Of a stretch of 64,000 nucleotides of DNA, positions 35,596 to 43,544 are shown piece by piece; position 1 is the first letter of the stretch; every line of letters begins with the position of its first letter. The stretch comes from JADJVL01 sp046331545 (lineage in GTDB: Bacteria > Acidobacteriota > Holophagae > Holophagales > Holophagaceae), in contig JAXLQR010000002.1 of the NCBI GenBank assembly GCA_046331545.1, positions 3,162,001 through 3,226,000 of the forward strand, written 5' to 3'. A program made the position numbers and the translations under genes. The notes beneath the pieces are model-generated. The model was given only the letters and a program-made list of their open reading frames with translations, ran no database searches and was not told the origin of the DNA.

Positions 35596-36843
35596 GTGCG
35601 GAAGTTCGACCTGGTGGTGGTGGGCGCCGGCATCTCGGCGGGCTCGCTGGTCTACAACCTGCTGAAGCAGGGCTTCACGGGCTCCATCCTGGTGGTCGAG
35701 CGGGGCGACAAGATCGCCTTCGGCCCGACCGCCTTCAGCGCCGGCGGCTTCCGCAACCTCTGGACGACGGAGATCAACCAGCAGCTCTGCACCAAGGCCA
35801 TCGGCCTGCTGAAGACCTTCCAGGACGACATGGGGGTGAGCTGCGGCTACGACCCCTGCGGCTACCTGTTCACCTACTACGCGAAGGCCTGGGAGAAGAT
35901 CCCCCAGGCCGCCGAGATCTGGTCGCGCAACGGCGTGAACTTCGATCTGCTCACGCCGGAACAGATCGAGGCCAGGATCCCGGGGATGACATGCGGGGTC
36001 GACCACATGGACGAGGAGGTCCGGGAGTTCCTGGGCTTCGAGCCCATCGTGGGCGGCGTCTTCGGCCGGGACTGCGGCAGCTTCGATCCCAGCCAGGCGG
36101 CGGTGGGCTACTTCGAGCGGGCCATGACGGACTACGCGGCGAAGCCGGTGCTGCAGCTCAACACGGAGGTCCTGAAGGTCACCTTCGAGGGCGCGAAGGC
36201 GAGCGGCGTGGTGCTCAAGGACGCGAACGGGACGGAGGAGACCGTCGAGGCGGGCATCGTCGCCTGCTGCACGGGCCCCTGGATCAACGAGCTGCTCAAG
36301 CGCAGCGGCCTGCCGGACGCGGACCTCTGCCCGGTCATCAGCCAGAAGCGGATGATGTTCATCACCGACTTCCCGGGCCATCCCCACGAGGATCCGCGCT
36401 GGAAGGAGATCCCGCTCACCATCATCGACCAGGGCATCTACTTCAAGCACGAGGCCGGCAACCTGATGATCGGCAAGGCCCGCAAGGACGCGCCCGACAG
36501 CTTCGACACCACCTTCGAGCCGGACTACTACCGGGACGAGGTGAACCTGCCCATGCAGGAGCGCATCCCCAGCACCGCCGTGTGCAAGCTCAAGTCCGGC
36601 TGGGGCAGCCTCTACGACACCAACTCCGCGGACCACAACGCCATCGTCGGCTGGCACGGCAACCATCCCGGCCTGCTGCTCCAGGTGGGCTACAGCGGCC
36701 ACGGCGCCATGGAGAGCCCGGCGGTGGGCATCGCGCTGGCGGAACTGATCCTGACGGGCAAGTACCAGACCGTGGACTGCACGCCCCTGCGCTGGTCGCG
36801 CTTCGCCGAAGGCGCGCTGGTGCACGAGAAGATCGTCATCTGA
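35596..36843 (+). CDS. FAD-dependent oxidoreductase (DAO family)
   Basis: 415 residues from a GTG with GGAGGG upstream. The N-terminal dinucleotide motif is VVVGAGISAGSLVYNLL (residues 7-23), and the C-terminal HNAIVGWHGNHPGLLLQVGYSGHGAMESPAVG closes the FAD site, as in sarcosine oxidase beta/glycine oxidase relatives. The substrate is probably an amine or amino acid. Threonine aldolase lies two genes upstream and makes glycine, a possible but unproven link. Two closely spaced cysteines (ACCTG) occur mid-protein. Confidence 0.85.
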   Translation: MRKFDLVVVGAGISAGSLVYNLLKQGFTGSILVVERGDKIAFGPTAFSAGGFRNLWTTEINQQLCTKAIGLLKTFQDDMGVSCGYDPCGYLFTYYAKAWEKIPQAAEIWSRNGVNFDLLTPEQIEARIPGMTCGVDHMDEEVREFLGFEPIVGGVFGRDCGSFDPSQAAVGYFERAMTDYAAKPVLQLNTEVLKVTFEGAKASGVVLKDANGTEETVEAGIVACCTGPWINELLKRSGLPDADLCPVISQKRMMFITDFPGHPHEDPRWKEIPLTIIDQGIYFKHEAGNLMIGKARKDAPDSFDTTFEPDYYRDEVNLPMQERIPSTAVCKLKSGWGSLYDTNSADHNAIVGWHGNHPGLLLQVGYSGHGAMESPAVGIALAELILTGKYQTVDCTPLRWSRFAEGALVHEKIVI

Positions 36844-36859
36844 TGCCACGGTCCCGCTG

Positions 36860-37606
36860 ATGTTCGAAAACTTCTCCCTCTCCGGCCTGCTCATCGGCTA
36901 CACGGCGCTGCTCTTCTCCCTCTGCGTGCATGAGGCGAGCCACGCCACGTCCGCCTACTGGCTGGGCGACGACACCGCCAAGCGCCTGGGCCGCATGACG
37001 CTCAATCCGATCGCCCACATGGACCCCATCGGGACCTTCCTGTTCCCCCTCATCGGCATGTCCACGGGCATCCCCATGATCGGATGGGCCAAGCCGGTGC
37101 CCTACAACCCGCTGAACTTCGACCGGAAGTGGACCGTGCGGGGCGGCGGCGCGATCGTGAGCAGCGCCGGGCCGGTCTCGAACCTGATCCTGAGCTTCCT
37201 GTTCCTGACGCTGATGTGCCTCTCCTTGCGGGTGCTGGTCCCTGACGCGGAGGGCCGCGCCTCGCTGTTCATGGCGGGCCTGCGGGGCTACGAAGCCGTC
37301 TCGGCGCGGGTGAATGAGCCGGCCGCCCAGCTCCTCCTCTCCTTCGGAGGGACCCTCGTCCTCCTGAACATCGGCCTCGCCCTCTTCAACCTGCTCCCCG
37401 TGGGTCCCCTGGACGGCGCCGGCGTGCTGATCGGCCTCCTGCCACGGCGGATGGCCGACACCTTCGAGAAGTACCGCGGTCCGATGGGCCTCGTCCTCAT
37501 GGTCCTCGTCTTCACGGGCGGCGCCCGCTACATCCTCGGCCCCCTCTTCAGCCTCGTCATCGGCTACGGCATCTTCCCCGTGGCCCGCATCCTCCTCGGA
37601 CTCTGA
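36860..37606 (+). CDS. Site-2-protease-type M50 membrane peptidase
   Basis: 248 residues, about six membrane helices. Zinc site H24-E25-A-S-H28 (LCVHEASHA) in the first helix and the second motif VGPLDGAGVL late in the protein, with NPIAHMDPIGTF and GWAKPVPYNP typical of the compact S2P/Rv1735-like branch. These enzymes cut transmembrane or membrane-bound substrates. No PDZ domain. It lies 2 bases before trpS and 16 after the oxidoreductase. Confidence 0.9.
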   Translation: MFENFSLSGLLIGYTALLFSLCVHEASHATSAYWLGDDTAKRLGRMTLNPIAHMDPIGTFLFPLIGMSTGIPMIGWAKPVPYNPLNFDRKWTVRGGGAIVSSAGPVSNLILSFLFLTLMCLSLRVLVPDAEGRASLFMAGLRGYEAVSARVNEPAAQLLLSFGGTLVLLNIGLALFNLLPVGPLDGAGVLIGLLPRRMADTFEKYRGPMGLVLMVLVFTGGARYILGPLFSLVIGYGIFPVARILLGL

Positions 37607-37608
37607 CC

Positions 37609-38598
37609 ATGCAGCGCGTTCTCTCAGGCATCCAGCCCTCGGGCTCCCAGCACATCGGCCACCTCATCGGGGCCCTGGACAACTTCACGCGGCTGCAGGG
37701 GGAGGGCGAGGCCTTCTACATGATCGCGGACTGGCACGCGCTGACGTCGAAGTACGAAGCCGTGGAGGAGATCGGGCCGGCGACGGAGGAGCTGACGGCC
37801 ACGTACCTCGCGGCAGGGCTGGATCCGGAGAAGGCGACGATCTTCGTGCAGAGCCTGGTGAAGGAGCACGCGGAGCTGCACCTGCTCTTCAGCATGATCA
37901 CGCCGCTGTCCTGGCTGGAGCGGGTGCCCACCTACAAGGAGAAGCTCCAGAACGCCACGGCGGACCTGGGCAGCTACGGCTTCCTGGGCTACCCGCTGCT
38001 GCAGGCGGCGGACATCCTCGTCTACAAGGCCCACAAGGTGCCCGTGGGGGAGGACCAGCTCTTCCACCTGGAGCTCACCCGCGAGGTCGCCCGGCGCTTC
38101 CACTTCCTGTTCAAGGCCGAGATCTTTCCCGAGCCCCAGGCGGTGCTCACCAAGACGCCGAAGGTGCCCGGCCTGGACGGCCGCAAGATGTCGAAGAGCT
38201 ACGGGAACTGCATCTACCTCCGCGACACGCCGGAGCAGATCCTCCACAAGTGCACCCGCGAAATGGCCAGCGATCCGGCCCGCGTGAAGCGCACCGATCC
38301 CGGCAACCCCGACATCTGCCCGGTCTTCGAGTTCCACAAGCTCTTCTCCAGCCCCGAGACCGTGGAGATGGTGAACATCGAGTGCCGCCGCGCCGGCATC
38401 GGCTGCTTCGACTGCAAGAAGAAGGTGGCCGAGGCCGTCACCGCCCACACCGAGCCCGTGCGGCAGGTCATCGAGGCGAAGCTGGCCAACCCCGGCGAGC
38501 TCCGCCAGGTCCTCCACGACGGCAGCGCCCGGGCCCGAACCGTGGCCGCCCAGACCATGGCCGAAGTCCGCGACGCCATGAAGATGCCGAGCTTCTGA
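37609..38598 (+). CDS. trpS: Tryptophanyl-tRNA synthetase
   Basis: 329 residues, class I synthetase. H15-I-G-H18 (GSQHIGHLIG) and K193-M-S-K-S197 (GRKMSKSYGN) are both canonical, and GIQPSG, EDQLFHLELTR and VFEFHKLFS match TrpS. It charges tRNA-Trp. The start is 2 bases after the M50 stop, so translation is likely coupled. tRNA-Lys follows after about 70 bases with its own promoter. Confidence 0.97.
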   Translation: MQRVLSGIQPSGSQHIGHLIGALDNFTRLQGEGEAFYMIADWHALTSKYEAVEEIGPATEELTATYLAAGLDPEKATIFVQSLVKEHAELHLLFSMITPLSWLERVPTYKEKLQNATADLGSYGFLGYPLLQAADILVYKAHKVPVGEDQLFHLELTREVARRFHFLFKAEIFPEPQAVLTKTPKVPGLDGRKMSKSYGNCIYLRDTPEQILHKCTREMASDPARVKRTDPGNPDICPVFEFHKLFSSPETVEMVNIECRRAGIGCFDCKKKVAEAVTAHTEPVRQVIEAKLANPGELRQVLHDGSARARTVAAQTMAEVRDAMKMPSF

Positions 38599-38636
38599 GA
38601 CCCAGGCCTGGCGCCGTTCCGGGATCAGAAATCCCC

Positions 38637-38664
38637 TTGCGGGCCGCGGCGATTCAGGTACACT
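38637..38664 (+). promoter_or_regulatory. Promoter of tRNA-Lys
   Basis: TTGCGG (38637-38642), 16-base spacer, TACACT (38659-38664), seven bases before the tRNA start. A sigma-70-like layout that fits a stable-RNA gene. Confidence 0.65.
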
Positions 38665-38671
38665 TGCAGAC

Positions 38672-38748
38672 GGTCTCTTAGCTCAGTTGGTTAGAGCAGC
38701 TGACTCTTAATCAGCGGGTCCAGGGTTCGAGTCCCTGAGAGACCACCA
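38672..38748 (+). tRNA. tRNA-Lys(CTT)
   Basis: A complete cloverleaf of 77 bases: acceptor GGTCTCT/AGAGACC, D arm GCTC...GAGC, anticodon arm GCTGA-CTCTTAA-TCAGC with anticodon CTT (reads AAG), T arm CAGGG-TTCGAGT-CCCTG, discriminator A and an encoded CCA. It has its own promoter and a factor-independent terminator, so it is a single-gene transcript. Confidence 0.97.
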
Positions 38749-38750
38749 GT

Positions 38751-38774
38751 AGCCGCCCCCTTGGGCGGCTTTTT
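38751..38774 (+). terminator. Rho-independent terminator after tRNA-Lys
   Basis: AGCCGCC-CCCTTG-GGCGGCT followed by TTTTC: 7-base stem, 6-base loop and a short T tract, two bases past the CCA end. Confidence 0.88.
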
Positions 38775-38794
38775 CGTTCAGCCTCCGGGACGCC

Positions 38795-39697
38795 CTACTT
38801 TTCCCCCGTCACCACCGGCAGCTTCGCCGCGCTCCACTCCTGGTAGCTGCCGTCGTACATGGCGGCGTCATAGCCCAGGTACTTCAGGAGGAAGTAGCCG
38901 TGGCTGGCCTGGAGGCCGACTTCGCAGTAGGTGACGACCTTGGTTCCGGGCTTGAGGCCCCGGGCGGCGAGGAGGGCGCGCAGCTTCTCCGCCGGCAGGA
39001 GCACGGGGTGCTCGTCGCTCTCCAGGGTGTCCTTCCAGTAGAGGTTCGCGGCGCCGGGCAGGTGGCCCGCCTGGAAGCGCGAGGCGGGCCGGGAGTCCAC
39101 CAGCCGGCAGGACGGACCGCCGGGCGCATCCAGGGCCCTGCGGACCTCTTCCAGCGTGGCCCGCGCCTCCGGCCGCGCACGCGGCTCCAGCGAGGCCGGC
39201 GGGAAGGCCGGCAGGGCCTGGGTGACCGGGCGGTCCTCGGCGAGCCACTGCTCCACCCCGCCGTCCAGCAGCGCCGCGCGGTCCCCCAGGCCCAGGACGT
39301 CGAGGGTGAACCAGGCCCGGGCGGCGGTGGGCGGCCAGGCCGTGGTGTAGAGGACCACCCGGCTCTTCGCTGAGACGCCCAGCTCGCCGAAGGCCTTCGC
39401 CAGGCCCTCCACCGGCGGCAGCTCCGAGCCCAGCTTGCCCCCGTTCTCGATGAACTTGGCCGTGGCCAGGAAGCGCGCGCCGGGGATGTGGCCGCGCCGG
39501 TAGTCCGCGAAGGTGTCGGCCACGTGCAGCACCACGAGGTCCGGATCCTTGGCGTGGGCGGCGAGCCAGGCGGTGGAGACCAGCATGCCGCCGCGCACGG
39601 GAGGGACCGCGGACTGGGCGGCGCAGGGCAGGGCGGCCCAGCGCAGGACGGCCCAGCCCAGGACGGCGAGCCATCGACCGGGCGTGGCGCGGGGCAT
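38795..39697 (-). CDS. Exported two-domain sulfurtransferase (rhodanese)
   Basis: 300 residues from an ATG with GGAGG upstream; residues 1-28 are a signal peptide (ending CAAQS). Two rhodanese domains follow (about 40-160 and 178-295). The second holds the catalytic cysteine C258 in TYCEVGLQASHG; the first has lost it (LYTTAWPPTA), the usual state of tandem thiosulfate sulfurtransferases. It would move sulfane sulfur in the periplasm. The longer open frame upstream is a shadow of the TonB-receptor gene on the opposite strand. Confidence 0.88.
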   Translation of the reverse strand: MPRATPGRWLAVLGWAVLRWAALPCAAQSAVPPVRGGMLVSTAWLAAHAKDPDLVVLHVADTFADYRRGHIPGARFLATAKFIENGGKLGSELPPVEGLAKAFGELGVSAKSRVVLYTTAWPPTAARAWFTLDVLGLGDRAALLDGGVEQWLAEDRPVTQALPAFPPASLEPRARPEARATLEEVRRALDAPGGPSCRLVDSRPASRFQAGHLPGAANLYWKDTLESDEHPVLLPAEKLRALLAARGLKPGTKVVTYCEVGLQASHGYFLLKYLGYDAAMYDGSYQEWSAAKLPVVTGEK

Positions 39698-39814
39698 GGG
39701 ACCTCCGAGAACGGAAGCCCAGCGTAGGCGCGAAGGCGCCGCGGCGCCAGCTTCCCCCTCCCGGAGTCCGTCCCGCCGCCCGTGATACAACGGACGCCAA
39801 CCTCCGAGGCTTCC

Positions 39815-42742
39815 GTGACCCTGCCCGCCCGCCGCCGAGCCCTGCTCCTCGCGTCCCTGCCCGTGTCCCTCGCCGCCCAGAGCACGGGGCCCACCTCGGC
39901 GGACCTGCGGGGCACCGTCACCGCGGCCGGGCGCCCGGCCGCGGGCGCGGAGGTGCGGCTGCTGCGGGAGGCCACGGGCGAAGTCCGGACCGGACGGGCC
40001 GGCGCCGACGGCGGCTACGTGCTGCGGCTCCTTCCGCCCGGGCGCTACCGCCTGGAAGTGCGCGCGGCGGGCGGCGCCGCGTGGACGGCCCCGGTGCTCG
40101 ACCTCGCCGTGGGCAGCACCGTCCAGGTGGACGCGCGCCTCGGGGACGCCGGCGCCCGCGTGGAAGTGGTCGCCCCGGGCGACCTCGCCGATCCCACCCG
40201 CACCATGGCCGCGGCGGTGGTGGGCCCCGAGCTCATCGCGGACCTGCCCATCAGCCGGCGCGCCTTCTCCGACTTCGCCCTCACCACCCCCGCGGTGGCC
40301 CTCAGCAACGCCCCCGTGAACGACGGCGCCCCCAGCTCGAAGCTCAGCGTCAACGGCATGCCCGCCCGGCAGAACAACTTCCTGCTGGACGGCCTGGACA
40401 ACAACGACCTGGGGGGCGGCGCCCTCCGCTCGGGGCTCAGCCAGGAGGCCGTGCAGGAGTTCCAGGTGATCATCGGCGCCTACGGCGTCGAGTACGGCCG
40501 CGCCCTGGGCGGCATCGTGAACACGGTGACGAAGAGCGGGACGAACGCCTTCTCCGGTTCGGCCTTCTACTACCTGCGGCCCGGCAGCCTCGCCGCCGAC
40601 CGGCCCGACCTGGACCTCCACCAATATGGCGCCACCGCCGGCGGGGCCATCCTCAAGGACCGGCTCTTCTACTTCGCGGCCTTCGAGCGCCTGCGGAAGA
40701 CCGACGAGAACGACGTCGCCATCACGCCGGCGGTGGCCTCCGCGGTGCGGGCGGCGGGCTTCCGGCTCGAGACCGGCAAGCTGCCCTACGACGAGACGGC
40801 CTTCAACGTCCTCCTGCGCCTGGACTGGGTGCAGAGCCAGGCCAGCCGCTTCACCCTGCGCTACCTCTACAGCGGCGAGGAGGACGGCAACGCCGTGCGC
40901 TGGGGTGGCCTGGTGGCGAAGTCCGCGGGCGCCGAGCGGCGCACCGCCGATCGCACCCTGACCCTGAGCCACCAGTTCGTGGGCGAGCGCTTCGTCAACG
41001 AGGCGAAGCTGATGCGCAGCCGGCGCTCCTCCACCCTGGACAGCCTGGACGCCGACGGCACCGTCTTCGTGGAGATCCTGGGCGCCGCGAGCTTCGGCAC
41101 CCAGCGGCTCTCGAACCAGTCCAGCGCGATCTCCTACACCCAGCTCGCCGACACCGTGACGGTGCTCCTCGGCGCCCACGCCCTGAAGGCCGGCTTCGAC
41201 GCGCTCCGGGCGGACAACACGGCCACCGTGCCCCAGAACTTCTCGGGCCTCTACCGCTTCCAGGCCCTGGACCTCCGGCCCTTCAACGTGCCCCTCTACT
41301 TCCCCACCAGCCTCGACGCCTTCACGGCCCCGAACCCCTTCGGCGGAACCGGCTTCCCCGTGGCCTTCGTGCAGAGCTACGGGAACGCCCGCGCCTCCTA
41401 CGCGTCCCGCAGCGAGGCGGCCTTCCTCCAGGACGAGTGGCAGGCCACGCCCACGCTGCTGGTCCGTGCCGGCCTGCGCTGGGAGCGCCAGGCCTTCCCG
41501 CCCTTTCCCGACACCGGGGACTACCGTGCCCTCCAGGCGCCACCGGCCGGGACCGTGCCGGGCCTCGGCCCCGTGCAGCTCCCCGCCGGCGCGCCCCTGG
41601 GCGGGCGCGACTACCCCGCCAACTTCCGCGTGACCCGGGACTGGACCTCGAGCCTGGTCTCGCCCCGGATCCACCTGAGCTGGCAGGCGACGCCCGCCCT
41701 GCGCGCCTACGGCGGCTGGGGGCGCTACAGCGGCCCGGTGAACCAGGGGCCGATCTATGGCATCCGCCTCTTCAACGGCCAGGACGTGAGGACGGTGATC
41801 CGCACCTTCATCGACCCGCCCCTGCAGAGCCCGATGATCACCTGGGCCAACGCCGACGGAGTGGCCCAGGGCCGCCGCTACGCCTCGCTCCCCGCGGGCC
41901 CCACCACCCTCGTCGTGCCGGGGGACGTGGCCATGCCGCGCATGGACATGGCCAGCGCGGGCCTGGAGTGGAACCCCTCGCCGGCCCACCAGGTCGTGCT
42001 CGAGGCCCTGCGGTCCCGCGGCCGGGGCTTCCTGAACGTGCGGGACGTGAACGCCTACGTGCTCTACCTCGACCCCGCGGTCTCCCCGGCCCCGATCCAG
42101 CGCCGCCCCGACCTGCGCTACAGCTCCCTGAACCGCGCCGACGGCTCCGGCGAGACTCGCCACGAGAGCCAGAGCCTCGCCTGGACCTGGAAGCCCGACG
42201 CGCGGACGCTGCTCAAGGCCAGCTACACCCACAGCCGCACCCGGGACAACTTCATCGACTGGACCGCCGACTTCACCCCCCAGGACACCTTCGATCCCGG
42301 GAGCGAGTGGGGACCCAGCGTCCAGGACCAGCGCCACCGCGTCCTCTGCAGCGGCGTCTGGCACAGCGGGGACCGCGCCAGCGCCTGGACCCGGGACTGG
42401 ACCGTCGGCTGGATCGCCACGTGGGCCTCGGGCCGGCCCTACACGAAGCTCGCGGGCTACGACCGGAACTACGATGGCGACGGCACCTCGGACCGCCCGG
42501 AGGGCGTGGGCCGCAACTCCGAGACGCTGCCCTCCACCCGCCGCGTGGACGTCCGGGCGGGGCGCGGCTTCCGCCTCGGCGCGGCGCGGCTGGAGGCGAC
42601 CCTGGAGGTCTTCAACGTGTTCAACTCCGGCGACGTGCTGGAGGTCCAGAACAACCTCGCGTCGGCCCAGCCGCCCTACGGCACGCCGGTGCGCTTCGCC
42701 GACCGCCGGCAGCTCCAGTTCGGCGTGAAGTACAGCTTCTGA
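39815..42742 (+). CDS. TonB-dependent receptor with carboxypeptidase-regulatory-like N-domain
   Basis: 975 residues from GTG 39815, with GAGG a few bases upstream; an earlier GTG at 39782 adds 11 residues. Signal peptide (LLLASLPVSLAAQ), then a CarboxypepD_reg-like Ig domain (about 32-95, ending PPGRYRLEVRAAG), a plug (VNGMPARQNNFLLDGLDNND, EYGRALGGIVNTVTKSG) and a large beta barrel ending in a terminal Phe (FGVKYSF). This is the Oar/CirA-type architecture expanded in Acidobacteria. It imports large substrates using the TonB system; the ligand is not predictable. Confidence 0.9.
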   Translation: MTLPARRRALLLASLPVSLAAQSTGPTSADLRGTVTAAGRPAAGAEVRLLREATGEVRTGRAGADGGYVLRLLPPGRYRLEVRAAGGAAWTAPVLDLAVGSTVQVDARLGDAGARVEVVAPGDLADPTRTMAAAVVGPELIADLPISRRAFSDFALTTPAVALSNAPVNDGAPSSKLSVNGMPARQNNFLLDGLDNNDLGGGALRSGLSQEAVQEFQVIIGAYGVEYGRALGGIVNTVTKSGTNAFSGSAFYYLRPGSLAADRPDLDLHQYGATAGGAILKDRLFYFAAFERLRKTDENDVAITPAVASAVRAAGFRLETGKLPYDETAFNVLLRLDWVQSQASRFTLRYLYSGEEDGNAVRWGGLVAKSAGAERRTADRTLTLSHQFVGERFVNEAKLMRSRRSSTLDSLDADGTVFVEILGAASFGTQRLSNQSSAISYTQLADTVTVLLGAHALKAGFDALRADNTATVPQNFSGLYRFQALDLRPFNVPLYFPTSLDAFTAPNPFGGTGFPVAFVQSYGNARASYASRSEAAFLQDEWQATPTLLVRAGLRWERQAFPPFPDTGDYRALQAPPAGTVPGLGPVQLPAGAPLGGRDYPANFRVTRDWTSSLVSPRIHLSWQATPALRAYGGWGRYSGPVNQGPIYGIRLFNGQDVRTVIRTFIDPPLQSPMITWANADGVAQGRRYASLPAGPTTLVVPGDVAMPRMDMASAGLEWNPSPAHQVVLEALRSRGRGFLNVRDVNAYVLYLDPAVSPAPIQRRPDLRYSSLNRADGSGETRHESQSLAWTWKPDARTLLKASYTHSRTRDNFIDWTADFTPQDTFDPGSEWGPSVQDQRHRVLCSGVWHSGDRASAWTRDWTVGWIATWASGRPYTKLAGYDRNYDGDGTSDRPEGVGRNSETLPSTRRVDVRAGRGFRLGAARLEATLEVFNVFNSGDVLEVQNNLASAQPPYGTPVRFADRRQLQFGVKYSF

Positions 42743-42752
42743 GGCCGGGCCC

Positions 42753-43544
42753 GTGTGCTGCTTCTCCCCGGTCTCGCGGCCCCTGGGCTTCCTGGGGCGC
42801 CTCTTCCCCGCCAGGGTCCACGTCTCCGGGACGCGGATCTTCGCGCGGCTCGAGGGCGACCGGCAGTGGATCGTCTACAGCATGGAGCTGAGCGCCGCCG
42901 GGGAGGTGGCGATGATCCTGCCCGTGCCGGTGCCGCCGGGCGGTGGCGACGAGGCCCTGGGCTTCACCAGCCTCGAAGGCCGCGAGGGCTTCTTCGACGC
43001 CCTGGAATCCCTCTTCGCGGTGCCGCCCCCCGCCTCGCGGTCCCTGGGCTTCCAGGCCCCGCCCCAGGCCAAGGCCCGCCCGCGGCTGAAGGTCCACGCG
43101 GTGGGCGCCTTCGCGGCCTCCTACGTGCCGAGCCCCGCCGACTTCGACCGCCTGGATCCCCGCTTCCGCCTTCCGCGGGCCGTCTGGGAGGCGCTGGGCG
43201 GCTACGGCGACTACGGCTTCTCCGTCTTCCAGCTCCAGCCGGGCCGGAAGGCCCGCGTCCACCCCATGGCCTTCCGCTTCCTCACCCGGGATCCGTCGCG
43301 CCTCTTCCTGCCCACGGTGCACGTGCACGACGGGCGCGTGCGTCCGGAGGCCGCCTTCGACCACGACCTGTTCTACCAGGCGGCGGAGGGCGAGGCCGGC
43401 GACGAGGGCTCCCTCCTGCTCCCGGGTCCGGACCGGGACGGGATCGTGGCCGAGGGGCGGCCGGTGCGCCGGCGCCGCCTCCGGGGGCGCCTCCCGAACC
43501 GCGACACCTGGATCTCGCCCGGGTCGGGCCGGGCGGCGGCCTAG
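42753..43544 (+). CDS. Unrecognised protein beginning MCCFS
   Basis: 263 residues from a GTG, 10 bases after the TonB receptor. Not recognised as a named family. The start MCCFS with paired cysteines, VHVSGTRIFARLEGDRQWIVYSMEL and AMILPVPVP are distinctive, and the N-terminal half looks like a well-folded alpha/beta domain; the C terminus is basic (PVRRRRLRGRLPNRDTW). Some resemblance to DUF2330-type proteins is possible but weak. There is no signal peptide or membrane helix. It overlaps the kinase gene's end by 4 bases, convergently. Confidence 0.65.
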   Translation: MCCFSPVSRPLGFLGRLFPARVHVSGTRIFARLEGDRQWIVYSMELSAAGEVAMILPVPVPPGGGDEALGFTSLEGREGFFDALESLFAVPPPASRSLGFQAPPQAKARPRLKVHAVGAFAASYVPSPADFDRLDPRFRLPRAVWEALGGYGDYGFSVFQLQPGRKARVHPMAFRFLTRDPSRLFLPTVHVHDGRVRPEAAFDHDLFYQAAEGEAGDEGSLLLPGPDRDGIVAEGRPVRRRRLRGRLPNRDTWISPGSGRAAA

